DNA of 64,000 nucleotides from Hydractinia symbiolongicarpus. Taxonomy: Eukaryota; Cnidaria; Hydrozoa; Anthoathecata; Hydractiniidae. The stretch lies in the NCBI RefSeq assembly GCF_029227915.1, contig NC_079885.1:6076001-6140000 (forward strand), read 5' to 3'. Each line of letters begins with the position of its first letter. Positions within the stretch are counted from its first letter, which is position 1. This document shows, in pieces, positions 45,924 to 58,699 of the stretch. The notes beneath the pieces were generated by a model. That model had not been told where the DNA came from. It searched no databases and saw nothing but the letters and a program-made list of their open reading frames with translations. The position numbers and the translations under genes were made by a program.

Positions 45924-48619
45924 TCACGTGTTATTTACTTCCTGTCCCCTGGGACTTTCTGCAACTAAAATTGTTTTAATTTTCGTTGTTAGTTGATCGA
46001 GTTCGTCTTCGTCGAATAAAGTCGGCGAGCCGTGTATACTTCCATCGTCAACGTGAACAATTGCTTTTCCTGGCGTAGCGGTCGGTGAAGAAACTTGACG
46101 ATTAAGCGTTTGCGGTGCAACACTGTCATCCTCATCTCTTAGCGTACTGTCTAAAATGACAATTTCAGGCGGAGGGTGAGTGTCTTGTCTACTTTGAGCG
46201 ACATCTCTTGACACATCATCAGATGACGAGACATCACTCAACGTGTCATTCTGTCTATCGTCCAGTTCTAAATCCGGCATGAACACAGCTGCATGTGATG
46301 CTTCATTGTTTTCCGTGGAAGCATCCATGGCTGTGGCGCCTAAAGTTTCACTTGTACTCTCTTCTCTATTGTCTTGTATATTATTTGTACTCTGGCTAGC
46401 ACTCGATGTAGTGTGTTCGTTAGGTATTTGATCTGGATGTTCTGGACAACAACGATTTCTTTGAAACCAATCATCAATACATCTAAACAAAGTTAAAAAA
46501 CAAATCGAACCAAAATGAAAACATTATCTAAAAGCTGTTTTGATATTCTTCCGCATGGTAAAACATTTTAGATTTGTGATAGAACAAACAAATGTTTGGA
46601 ATGAACACTCTTCCTTATACTGGCCGTCCTATTCCTAAAAAGACGGCTCACGAACGTTGGCGTAAAAGGGTTTCCAGCCAAAATTATAAATCGCACTCAG
46701 ACATTTTAGCTTATTTTAGTTACTTTCTTTAAAGGAAAATGTTAGGAAACTGGTGCAAATTTTAGAACAAATCTACCTCAGTTGACTATTTTCTTACACG
46801 ACACTGCTATTTTGCGGTGGTAAAACTCATTAAAAAAATTTAAAACATTAAGAGAATTTGTATAGGTATTTTTTTTATACAAAATGCCAAAAATATGGAA
46901 GAACTCTTTTGTTATTTTTTAGAACTGTATATACTACTTGTGAAAAAATGTTATATGCATGGAGGACGATAATATATAAAAACATTCCAGATGGATAACA
47001 TTATCATCAAATTTTATTGCCATGTTTTTATTGTTTTTAAACAAACTTTTGTGACATTTTCCAGCCCATCTAACCCTGTCAACTGAATGTAAAAGTATTA
47101 TCGGCCTGGTTAACCGGGACAGCTCACCTCATATAAAAAAAATCCCTTTAATCGATAGATTATTGTGAAAGTGAAAGCATACGAAAACTTAATGAAGTTT
47201 CATGAAATAACTTTGATTTAAAGTGTTTTTTAATTAAATACATACTTACTTTTTATGATAAATACACAAACATGGAAGGCGAGCTATGTATTCACCTATG
47301 CAAGAAGAGAAATGTTAAATATTGTGAAACTTTATCAAAATACCTTAATTTTTTGTTGACGAACCCATAACTTAGGATCTGCATGTCGATTTACAATTAC
47401 ATTTTGTCAGTAAACATATAGGGCCTGTACAAGCTTGTACACAACATTTTATTGCAAAACAAGTTGCGGATCCGGAGTTATTGGGTCATTAGAAAAAATT
47501 TAGGAGGCGTGGGAGGAGAAAACGGGTGTCGTTTTGGCAAAAAACATTTATGTTAATCAATTCACCTTTATAATATCTATGCATTGATAAAGTTTAAATA
47601 TACATCCTTTAACAATTCTAAAATTACTGATGACAGAAAATGTTAAAATTTGCTATCCCTTAAATATGACATCATAATTTATGCAACATATTAAATCTCA
47701 AATTCTTCAAATGTGAATCTCTTGAGAACGAAAAGAGCTTTTTACAAATTTTAAAAAGACTTGTTAACCAACTTTTTAAGCTCTATAATAAAAGTTCAAC
47801 ATCATTTTATACCCCAGGTTCCCTTTAAAATAATTGCCAGAAGGGGATGTTTTTTTGCAACACACAAATAGTGCGGCATTTTAACATTTTACCTGCACAC
47901 ATGTCGTCGAAACATATAATGCATTCTCCTGCATCTGCTTTTAAAACATCCTCTAAAAAATACAATTTTATTTCAATTAATTATAAACTAAAAAACAAAT
48001 TTTATTAAAAGTTTAAAAACAACTACAAAAAATACCGTTGTACGACACTCGTGGTTTAGACAAACACGTGATCAGATGGGATTCAATTTCATCTGAACCA
48101 ATTCTTTTGTTGCACACTGGGCACTTAATATCTGCAAAAAAAAAAAGAAATTGCCTAATACGATGTGTTGGTGCAGCGCATGCACATTCTACAAATCTTA
48201 TTAACACTGAGTGATTGTGATTTTAGATTCTTAATTCTATCAATTCTAGATAATGATAACCTAAGAAAATTGCTGTGAGTATCAACGTGAATTCTCATGG
48301 ATTTTTTTCAAAAGAATAAAGGTTAATATATGGACTTAATAAAATTACCTGCTAGCATTGCTGAGAACAGATGTGAAGGCAATGAGTGTGCTTCAATCAA
48401 TAAATTATCTCTATCTCTTCTTCTTCTTCTACTACGAATAACTCCTCTCTCGGGTGGTGTTGAAGAAATTTGAGCATTGTTACTAGGTCCCCCAAATAAA
48501 CTACTAAATCTTGAAGAATTGCTTGTGGTTTGATCAAGTGATACTGAATGACGCTGTTGATTTGTTTGAGAGGAGGATTGACGTGGTGTGCTGCTTTGTG
48601 TGGACTGACGACCACCCAT
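45924..48619 (-). CDS. znrf: ZNRF1/2-like RING E3 ubiquitin ligase (5 exons)
   Basis: Spliced product of 343 aa; exons in transcript order 48619-48349, 48131-48036, 47954-47895, 47295-47250 and 46482-45924, all GT-AG and in phase. The start is MGGRQS, whose Gly2 is a myristoylation signal that anchors ZNRF proteins to endosomal/plasma membranes; an upstream in-frame Met (48670) would hide it. A C2HC finger follows (C94, C97, H109, C113), then a RING: C133, C136, C151, C153, H156, C159, C170, H173, with RCCPEHP like the NRSCPEHP end of ZNRF1/2. Those proteins transfer ubiquitin to membrane-associated targets. Vertebrate ZNRF1/2 end just after this point. Here a ~168-residue Ser/Asp/Glu-rich tail follows, a notable extension, possibly regulatory. 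Confidence 0.9.
47493..47800 (+). repeat. Interspersed repeat, copy 1
   Basis: About 300 bases match the reverse complement of 63700-64000 at roughly 85-90% (shared TTTATGTTAATCAATTCACC, AAAATTACTGATGACAGAAAA, ATGCAACATATTAAATCT). It is in ZNRF intron 3. Confidence 0.85.
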
Positions 48620-48669
48620 TACAAAATCAGGGCTGTTGGTGGGGGACCTACTTTGAGTACTGCAAAACA

Positions 48670-49387
48670 ACCCCAGAATGCTGTTTGTATTATAATAGAT
48701 AGATGAACCAATTATTTAATGACATTTACATCCACAAAATCATCTTTGGTCAGTCAAAAAAGGTTGTGCCAGTGTATTTAACAATTCTCTATCTAGGTTT
48801 TATCTATCCATAATACAAAAAAATAATTAAACCCCAACTGCATAATGAAGATAAATACATATAAATATATAGATGTAAAAGAAATTACTTGTATTAGATA
48901 GTACTTGAAATATAGATCAAAAAATAAATAAATGATATTCACAGAAACAGGTAAAAAATCATTCAATTCAAATTTTTAATTGTTAAATGAATTAAGACAT
49001 ACTTATAACTCCCAGTATGCATGCTGTTTCATGGAGCATACTACAAAATTTATTATATACAGGTTTAAAAATTGTAATAATTGATTAAAGAACTCACAAG
49101 CTACCTTTGGAAACGTAAGGAAAAATTTACAGTTAATCCTTCAACTGTTGTCACTGATTTAGTTTAAAAAAATAACATTGTATCTACTTTTCTTAGATTT
49201 ATATCTGTAAATTTCATATGTAAATGAACAATTCTTTGTATAGGTGAGTTTCCATGTGATGTGAATATTTTGATTTTGCATTAAGAACAATGGATGTGCA
49301 GATGCATATGCAGGAGCAGAAAATAAAATAAACAACAGACTGCAATGGGTGAAGAAATCCAAGTGAGAAAATCTGCACTAAATTGGT
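48670..49387. other. 5' flank of ZNRF gene
   Basis: AT-rich upstream region between the ZNRF start and the LINE copy B breakpoint. No other gene is recognised. Confidence 0.5.
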
Positions 49388-51048
49388 GTAAAAATATTGC
49401 ATTTGTAGTGCCACGCCCTGGAACAAAACCAAATTGCATCTTATCTATATCAATTCTTTCTCTAAATAATAATCAATCACTCTTTCAATAAGTTTCATTA
49501 CTTGATCAACCAACTTCAAACCTCTATAGTTACCTCTGTCTAATGCATCACCTAATGCGTTACCCTTGAAACAATTCACTATTACACTCGACTGCCATTC
49601 ACTTGGAATAGCACCATCCTTTATAATCTGACTAGCAAGACTTGTAATAATCTCAACTCCAATATATCCAGATGCTTTTACCATGTCTGCAACAATACCT
49701 GATAATCCTGCAGCCTTGCTAATCTTCAATTTCCTAATAGCCTCCACTACCCACTCTGTCTTGATCTGCATAGCTGGCCCTTCTACAACATCATCATCAG
49801 ACAAATTATCCTCATCCCAATCAAACTCAGTGTTAAACAACCTCTGATAATAATTCTTCCAAGCTACCCTTTTCTCCTCCTCTGTGATAGCCAAGATTAC
49901 CTTCATCATTACGTATACACTTCTCACTTACAACATCTTGATTAGTCTTCTTCATTTGCTATCTTGAACATATCATTGCACTAGTATTCCCACTTTAACA
50001 CATCTGCAAATCTGTTTCTCTCTGCTTCTGATTTTGCCTATACACTGCTGTATGAGCACGACGCTTACCTTCTAAATATTTTTACTACCACCTGACTTCC
50101 ACTCTCTCCAAAGTTTCCTCTTTTCCTTTATATACTGGTCAACCTCAATATTCCACCACCAGGTCTGTCTACGCTAGCTGGTCCTTTTGTCCACCCACAG
50201 GTATCATCAGAAGCTTCTAGAAGACAATTCTTCAAGGTAAATAGTCCAAGTACTTTCAACATTGTCACTATCACACTGACCATTGTGGGCTAATTGCTGA
50301 ACTTTTGCACTAATCTCTTCCTTCAGCTTCCAGACTTTTATGACGGGGCCTGTACTTTCCCTTGGCTTCTTTAACACAAAAATAATATCACAAACCGGCA
50401 ACCTATGCTGGGAAACACACTCTTCCCCCGATATAAATTTCCTGTCCTTCACCACTTTCTTGTCTGACTTTCTAACCAAGAAGTAATCTATCTGTGTCTC
50501 ACAGTCACCTGACTCATATTTTGTCAGCCTACTCTGTCTTTTACTGAATGATGTGTTGCAAACTACCATGTCTGTTGCCATTCGAAACTTAAGCAATTTC
50601 TCCCCTTCCTTATTACTGCTCCAAAATCCATAGCCTCCATGCACACCTCTATAACCTTCAGATGACTTCCCAACATGACCATTAAAGTCACCGCCCACCA
50701 TGACAAGTTCAGTGTCTCCAAGCTTTGATGTGACTGCTATTAACTCACCATAAAACTTATCTTTATCTTCCTCACTGAGTCCACACTGTGGAGCATAAAC
50801 TGACAGAAAAGTGACAATCCTATTACCTATCAAAAACTTTATCACTATAATACAACTATTAACACGCATAACACCTATTACTTTTTCTATCCACTTCTCT
50901 GCAACGAATATGCCAACTCCTCCATATCCATCACTATTACCAATCACCTTGCCCTCCTATACCTTCCACAAATCTCACTGAAGCTCCTCTCCCTGACTTC
51001 CTGAACACAACACATATCAACAGATCTACGTTCTAACATTTCAACTAC
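49388..51048 (-). mobile_element. RTE-like LINE fragment, both ends missing (copy B)
   Basis: On the minus strand this matches 60471-~62162 of copy C. The frame 50947-50207 encodes the apurinic-type endonuclease (GNSDGYGGVGIFVAEKW ... DFNGHVGKSS ... YESGDCETQIDYFLVRKSDK); 49927-49445 encodes the segment leading into the reverse transcriptase (KISKAAGLSGIVADMVKASG, DRGNYRGLKLVDQVMKLIER). The match stops abruptly in the RT (after ...GCAATATTTTTAC) and at the 5' end near 51048. Frameshifts separate the two frames. Copy B keeps bases that copy C has lost, so it is an independent copy. Confidence 0.88.
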
Positions 51049-51634
51049 AGTACAATCCAGATGTAAGCGTACGCGTACGCTCAACTTGCAAAAATAATTG
51101 CTTTCATTAAAAAAACAATAGGATAGCGAGTTCCTTTTAAATTGCGCGAAAATAATTGCTTTGTGTTAAAACCAAAAGCATAGCAAGAAACATTGTTTAA
51201 AAACAACACTCTGCGTGAGAAAAAATTAAATGCGAAGGCCATTGAATTTTTTTTTTTTTTTAACAACGAAACTAATTATAGTAACGCAATTTTAATCTTG
51301 ATATATTTAAAAAACACAAGCTCTTTAAAAAAAAAACAAATCCAATGATCTAAATATTTAAAAAAAACTAATGCTACTTTTAAAACTTTTAGTATTTCTT
51401 TATCGTCGAAACATATTTTTTAACATGCAAAACTTTTAAAAGTTCTTTTTATAAAAAGCAACGTTTAGGAATGCAAACGGAAAAACCCTACGCTCGTGAC
51501 TTTTCCCTTCACTAAAAGATTTCGAAAACAAATAAAATTTTAATACAGAAGAAAGAAAAAATCTAAAAATATAACTTTTGACGTTCAGGAAAGATCAAAA
51601 CACTCATTGTGAAAACAATTTGTTTTTACGATGT
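51049..51634. other. Intergenic, nothing recognised
   Basis: AT-rich; the alternating GTACGCGTACGC near 51069 is the only oddity. Confidence 0.5.
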
Positions 51635-51870
51635 GATCTAAAAAGGCATTTCTATAGCCACTTTTCGTTCTTAAACTTTTAAAACTCAATCTAACAAAGC
51701 ATTTCTATTGCCGCTCTTCGCTTTTAAACTTCTAAAACACGATCTGACAAAGCCCTTCTATCACAGTTCATTGTTCTTAAATTTTTAAAATGCGATCTAA
51801 CGAAGCTTTTCTATCACTGTTCTTCATTCTTTAATTTTAAAACACAATCTCTAAAGATTCTTTTAAACTT
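51635..51870. repeat. Degenerate tandem repeat, ~65-bp unit, 4 copies
   Basis: Units of the form 'AAAA-CNCGATCTAACAAAGC-TTTCTAT-NC-CTTC-TTCTTAAACTTTTAAAA' follow one another with 15-25% divergence. Confidence 0.65.
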
Positions 51871-52707
51871 GTTTCTTTTGTGTGTAGAAAAATAACATTC
51901 GCATACGTGTTTACAAAATCAGAGACTTTAACAAATAAATTCATGTGTGAATAAAGGATGCCCGTGCGCTGAAACAATAGAGACACAAAAGGTAATTAAA
52001 TTTTTAAATAGTTTCTTTTCTTTACCTTGGCAATTGCAGTATATAATTATAAAAAACAATAAATTTTATGTGTGGGATATGCACTGTATTGTTTTCAACA
52101 TGCAAAAATAGATCATGTATTTAACAACGAAAGCAGACGAAAGTGTTGACGCTACCGAAAGCTTGTGTAAAGGGGATAACTATCATGCACATGTAACATT
52201 ACATTCAGGCGGTACTGTAAAATCATTAAATTTTAAAAAAGAAAAAAAAACATTTTGGGAAAATGAGTTACATATTTGAATTTATCAGCAAAAATCAAAT
52301 AAGATAGGAAATTTCATAACATATGATTATTAGAACAGGATATATTGCAATTTTAAGTTCTTAAATTTCATAAGAGTTTTACTAAAATATTCAGTAAAAA
52401 GTTTTCATTGTAGTTGATTAGAGAGAGGCCATTTGTTCATAAAACATCAAATGTTTACCTGCTATTTAGAGACTTATATAAATGTGAAAATTTCCTTAAA
52501 TTTTACTGCTGAATTCAAATAGGTTTTAAACATTTTGAGCATGTTAACTCAGATCCGAGTAAAATTTAGCCACTAAGCTAGGTAGCTAGCTAGCTAGCTA
52601 GCTATTGGTCTTGATTTGGTCTACGTACAAATATGTGCACACATGTACAATCTACAAAATGTTGTGAACTTTTGTATGGCAAGTCATCTAGCATGAAAAT
52701 AGCTAAT

Positions 52708-52910
52708 GGCACACTGTGTGGGCCATTGGATGTTGCCGGGAGTTGTCTAGTAGAGCGCAGGCTCTAATTAGGTCTGCGTAATTCAAAATGAGCCTTAAAT
52801 ACTCTAGGACTGTCCATCTAAGCCATGGCCTCTCCTGGAAATAATAGACAGGGTATATCCCTCGATCTTTGTGAGACTAGCCATGTAAAATATGCACATC
52901 TATCTATCTA
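52708..52910 (+). mobile_element. tRNA-derived SINE, 5'-truncated (copy 3)
   Basis: It contains only the tail of the SINE family at 37355 and 38110 (GGCCATTGGATGTTGCCGGGAG through AGACAGGGTATATCCCTCGAT and TAGCCATGTAAAATATGCACATC). The tRNA-like head is missing. Confidence 0.8.
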
Positions 52911-53614
52911 GTTTTAAAAAAGAAATCCAGATGAACTCCACATAGAGCAACTATATCTATGCTAGTGAAGAAGATTGAGGTTTGGCAAACAAGATAATTT
53001 ATAGGAAGTCAACGTATTGTGGGAGAAATATTTGTTAACTCCTTGGAAAATAAAGGAGACCAAATGAAAACATCATGATGATGCTGGACCCAAGCAAGTC
53101 AGAATCGCCATTTTCTTTAAAAATATGTAACACAAAACAAAAACCCTGGGTAAGTTATTTTTATAAAACGGCTGCCGGCAACTCCTAAAATTCTAAGAAA
53201 AATAATAATGTAATTGTCACGTGATCGTTACAGGCCACCATATTTTAAATTGTAAGATAAGAGGAAGCTTGTCTTACCATCAGTCTTTCTTGTCTCATAT
53301 CTTGGATGTTCTACCTACTTACTTTAGGTAAAATTCAGTTTAATTTAATTGCATGATTAAATTTTTTAGAACATTTTTGTTCTTAGAGCACTTTTGTTGT
53401 CATTTTTATGATTTGTTTCTAGCTACCCAATTTTTGTGCTTCAATATAAATGATTTTATAAAAGTTGGTCATGATAGTATTTTATAAAACTGAAAGTTTT
53501 GGAGTATATATACAAAGCAATTTCTTAATTGTTATAAATTTATAGCTCGTATTAAGCATCATTTTTTGCAGAAGTATTTTTCAGCAGTACTGTGAGAGAT
53601 GTGCATATTTTGGC

Positions 53615-53893
53615 GTACCTCTCTCCCTCTTTGTGCAAGAGATGGGGGTCTAATTCCCATTGGCGACAATTAAATATAGGCAAGTAAATGTTACCATAGC
53701 CCTACGTTATCCCAAGCCATGTGAGGGAAATTGGGAGGTTGTTGCAGAGTATTGTCTGGCAAAACCCAGACCCTAATTGACTTTGAGTAGCTCAAAATGA
53801 GCATTAAGTACTCTAAGATTCCTTAACGAAGCCATGACCTCCCTGAAAATAATATAGAGAGAGCCTAGCTATGTAAAACATGCGCATCTCTCT
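53615..53893 (+). mobile_element. tRNA-derived SINE, diverged (copy 4)
   Basis: An older copy: the B-box region is changed to GGTCTAATTCC. The body (AAGTAAATGTTACCATAGCCC, CATGTGAGGGAAATTGGGAG, CTCAAAATGAGCATTAAG, AGCCATGACCTCCC) and the 3' end are still alignable. Confidence 0.75.
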
Positions 53894-56800
53894 TCAACAT
53901 AGCTAGCTATTATAGTTGAATTTTGCATTGAGCAGTTTATAAGCTCTGTTTATTGTTGTTGAAGGTCATGCTTAAGGGAGGCGGGATGACTGTTTTCTGA
54001 ACCTAGTTACGAAAACCGTCTAAATACGAAAAAGTTAATGGTTCCCCCCATTTCAAAAAAATGTTACATATGTTCTCAAATAAATTTTCAAAAATTAACT
54101 TATAAGAAGCATGATAGTAGATCTTACATAATACGAAATGTATGTTACGATCTTGGATGTGTTCATTTTCTTTAGAAGTCGCCGAAATTTTCTCTCAAGT
54201 CGCTAAAAAAGTTATGTCCATTTTGCTAGCGGGTTTACTTTGTTTACAACATGTGACGAAAACGACTCAATTTGATTTGCTAAAATAAATTTAACAGCTA
54301 ACTTTTGAAAAATGGTGTCCTCTCACCACCAAAAAACACATGAAAGAACGATCCCTTTATCTTGAAAAAAGTCAAAAAAAGTTGTTTAAAAAAGCATATT
54401 TAAAAAGAAAAAAGTCAAAGTGAAGAAGTAGAAAAGTGAAGTTGGAAGTTAGAAGTGGAACTAGAAGTAAAGTTAGAAGTAGAAAATAAAGCCTAGAGTT
54501 TGAAGTCAATTTGAAATTACAAATAGTAAGAACTTTGATATTTTTAGACCTTTGGTTTTTATGTCGCTGGAGCAAGCAGACTCCCCTTTTTCAGGAAAAG
54601 CATCAAACTGTTAAAGTTTTATATTTTACTGCTTACGTAGTCTTATTTCTTTACACTTTATTGCATAATTAATGTATGCCTTGATGCATAACTAATGTAT
54701 TTGTCCTAAAATTCAAAATGGTACATAAAGCTCTTAACTGACTAGCAAACGGGAAACTTTGGTTTGTTGAACTCACTGTAATGTTACAATCTTTTACATT
54801 ACTATTGTTTCTCTTTATATGTGTTTTACTAAGCATGAATAGCTACAGCTTTAGTTTTAGCTAAGTGTTCCCAGTTTAAGTATATTTATCTGGGTGTCCT
54901 AGCTACTGTTAGCTACCTAATGTTGGCCTCCAAGTCCTACTCCCCATCCCATGATGGCTAGTTCTAACCTCTATGACTTATGTTGTATTCTTCTTTATTA
55001 CTTTATAGCTAGCTACCTTAGTTTCCAAACTTCTCTTCTTTTATGAGCACGAATTATGATGTAACAAGCATTTGATTGGCAATTTACGTGGGTTTTACGT
55101 GGGTTTATGACTTTATTTTAATTTATGACAGGATGGTATGGTTGTTTGTGTTTTTGTTTATGTTGCAAATTGCTGTTTTTTTAAAATTTTGTGTAAACTT
55201 TTGTGGGAAAAGACCACATGCAATATACTGAAAGAACAATTTTTCGTGGAATTGGGCTCCACTGAAGGCTGTTGTGTAAGCTAATTCCTTTTTCATATTT
55301 GGTATTATAAAATTTTGTTGGGGAAAACTAAACCGTATGCTTTCCATTTTTGATGAGAATTTTAAAATTATAATAACTGTGTTGGTGATTAAAATTACTA
55401 ATTCTTCTGACTAAAACTTTTTTTAAAAATTTTTTATGAAATACCTGATTTTTCTATAATTTGATGTGTTTCATAACCTCTTTGTGGAAGATTTATGGGC
55501 AATAACATGCTAAATGAACTGATTTTTGTTGATTTGGATGTGCTTCTCAAAAATCGATCTCTTTACATTTTGTGTAAACTTTTGTGAGGACAGACCGTAT
55601 ATAAATGTTCCAAAAATAATTCCTTTGTTGATTGAAAATTTACTCTGTATTTTTGGGGAACAGGATAGTATGTAACTGAATAAACTATTTTCCAGAGATA
55701 AATGTGATGTTTTTTGACACGTCAGATTAAAATATTAAAGGTTTTCAACGTAATCAAACGTAATCACTTTATAAGATGTGAATATTTGAGATGTGTTATT
55801 TCTGACTTTATTATTGTTAGTGTTGTTCATGATTCTATGCATTATTTTGATTAGAGTTTCAAGCTCCACACATTGGAAGCAAGGTGTCAACAAATTTCAG
55901 GAAAAAAATATTGTATAATGACAGGTCCTGGCAGACGTCATCAAAATACAAGTTACGGTTCTCCTTTCAAATGTGCTCCTGCCTAAGTGGATTTTACAGT
56001 GCAAATTTCTTTACAGTTCGAATTTTTTTGTGTACTTTTGAGGACTTGACTGACGTCAGTTAAATTTTAAAATTCAAAAACACTTTTTTCTCCTTATGCG
56101 TTGCGAACAGATATGATCCTATATATTTTTTTATCAATGTTCCAATCTGTACGCATTACAGGCAACATATAAACAAATTTTTTTTGTATATGCACTGCTA
56201 ACGTTATAGCAAAACCTGCAAAACAACCTAATCTTCTGCCTGGAGTGGATTCTTCCACGAGCCTTATCGACTAGTAAGATACTAATAAAAAGATTCCTTT
56301 ATTAAATGGTATCATATTTCATATCATATCATATCATGTGGAAAAAGAAGTTAGCAATCAATTTGATCCTTTTTCCGTGATAGTAAAGATGACAATATTA
56401 AAGAAAATGCTCCAGAACTTCAAAGAGAACCACACAGGAACAAACCAAGATTCCTGCATTTATCACCCTGTCACCCTGTTACAACATTTAGTGGCTGTTT
56501 TTGGCTTGGTTGGTTTAAATAATAGATCTTTTAGATGGCTTTGTGATAATTCTTGTGAAAAAAGTTTAAGCTTAAAAAGGTCTATGTAACTTATGTAAAA
56601 GTTCAAAGAAATGTTAGAAAATTTTTATTTTTCCACAGCTGGTTATGCTCTAGGGGACTTCTCTGAGAACAAGCATTAAAAAAATATCTTTAAAAACGCA
56701 TAAAAATAGTAGTATATACATATAATAGACTTTTAGTAGTATAATTGGACATGTTCATAAAGAACTGGCAACGAATTTGCAAATCCAAAAATCATGAAAA

Positions 56801-57763
56801 GTGTGATAAAAAGTTAACATCATTTTTATTTATTTTTCCATCCATTCAAGGAAATGATAAAAAAACTAACTTTGTTATTGTTTTATATTTTGTGTAAGAA
56901 AATTAGAATTTCTGAAACACTTTATAATGTGTCTTCAGCCATTATAGAATGTGGCTATTGTTGCATTATTACTATCTTTTTGATAGTTTTACAGCGATAT
57001 TTTTTACTGTCCTATTTTGATATTTTTTAACTGAATTATAACAACGTTTTAACTGCAGTCCTGTTTTGATATCTTTCAAGCTAGTAAAATTTTACTTGTC
57101 ACTAGAAGTGTTGCTCTATAACACAACCCTTAAGAATTTTTTTGTTTGTTTTCAACTTTATTCTGTTTATGTTTTTGCAATCCTATTCGGTATGCTGCAA
57201 TGATTTACATTTACGAAACTTGTATATATACACTAAACATTATTGATGCATATTTTACTACTTATAAGAAAAGAAAAGTTGATTATTCGATTTGCGTGAT
57301 AGCCCTGGAAACATATGAACAGTGTGTTTTATTCTGTTTTCTTCTTATTTTACTTTATCAAGAAAAAGTATAATGAATTAATGAGGCATGCAATCTTTTG
57401 CCTGATACGATAAAAATAACACTTTAGGAGTGCAACATTTTACATGTGTAAAGTATACTTTAGGTGTGCGGGTGCGATCGAACGCCTTATATGACATGCC
57501 TTTTATATTTGCTTTTGGAGAATTTGCTTCAAAATTAAAGCTGAAAGATTAAGATAAAATACAATTGTTTTTATTAATATATTTCCTGTATACTTCAGGG
57601 AAAACAATAATGGTAAAACACTGGAAAACAATCTATGCAATATTAGTCTTTAAAATATTGTGATAAATTTGAGTTTAAATTTGATTTTTATTTGTGTATA
57701 CACACATATTTTATACAACTTTTAGATTGATACTTATGTATAATCTTCATCATAAAATTTATC
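53894..57763. other. Intergenic, nothing recognised
   Basis: AT-rich; GTATGTTACG-type words recur near 54137, and an (ATATC)n run lies at ~56310-56336. The frame 56338-56589 shows no recognisable domain. No gene can be supported. Confidence 0.45.
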
Positions 57764-58699
57764 ATGGAATATTTTCATTCTAAAGATAAATTAAACTCTG
57801 ATCTAATGATGGAATCTTTTGATCCTTCAGGTAATCTTATTAATTTATACTTTACACTTTTTTTATTTGTTATGATTATTTACCTAGGATAGCCTCTTTA
57901 GTTTTTAATAGCACCATGGAAAACAGACTAGCATGGAAAATAATAATAATCAATAAATAATGCATTTAAAGGTCCTATTTAAGCTATGGAATTCATTTTT
58001 TTATTATTCCTGATTTATGAGGGCAATTTAACTAATTTCTTTCTTTTTTACCCCAGAAATGGAAAGATGTACAGCACCATCTATATACAAACCAAGGCCA
58101 GTTCCTCGGCCTGTTCCGAGACCAAGAAAACAAGTTGAACAAACATCAAACCGTGTTGAAGGGAATAGGAGACCTTCAAGCAACTTCCAGTTTCAAAATG
58201 ATGATTATGACCACTTATTCAGATATAATTCGGATATTAAAAGTTCTGTTTCAGATAATAAAGGAATTAAGAACGACAGGATCAGTTTTTTTAGGGATCA
58301 GATCAAGACAATGATATTGCAAAACTCTCCTCAAGAAGCCCGTCAAAATGCAGTTTATAATCTTCTGTCTTTAAATTGCCAGATAGAAGAAAAGTATGAA
58401 ATATTGGATTTAATCAAAATACTGAAAGAAAATGAGGTATACATTGTTGTTCAGGCTTTTTTAAAAGTACATTTAGGTACAGATACACTGTGTTACATGA
58501 TTAGCTCAGTTAAGAAAAAACATAATAAACAAGCGCTTAAAGCTTCAGTAATGTTGTTTCTTTGACCACTCCCGAAATTAAAAAATTTCCTTTGCCCCAG
58601 TACACTGCACATGAGTTGCTGTCTTGGTATGGGAACAAGCATGGTACAAGTTTCAGCAATGTTTATGACTACAAATTCCAATCCAGATATAAAAAAATT
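57764..58699 (+). CDS. Unrecognised gene fragment, two exons with a frame break
   Basis: Exon 1 57764-57830 (MEYFHSKDKLNSDLMMESFD) joins in phase 1 to an exon from 58057, using a donor (CAG/GTAATC) and a strong acceptor (TTTTTTACCCCAG). The second exon encodes a Pro/Arg-rich linker (YKPRPVPRPVPRPRKQ), a polar stretch, then a helical region (FFRDQIKTMILQNSPQEARQ ... ILKENEVYIVVQAFLK). That frame stops at 58565. A second frame starting by ~58552 continues with coding character (PLPQYTAHELLSWYGNKHG ... YDYKFQ) up to a donor ATT/GTAAGT at 58699/58700, so either a one-base error or a real frameshift lies near 58552. The helical region faintly recalls VIPAS39/SPE-39-type proteins, but I would not name it. 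Later exons are not visible. Confidence 0.45.

Noticed and set aside
46243-46431. Plus-strand 62-codon frame
   Set aside because: Antisense to the ZNRF last exon.
52578-52603. (GCTA)n runs here and near 35365 and 36424 as possible regulatory sites
   Set aside because: Simple self-complementary microsatellites scattered through the window.
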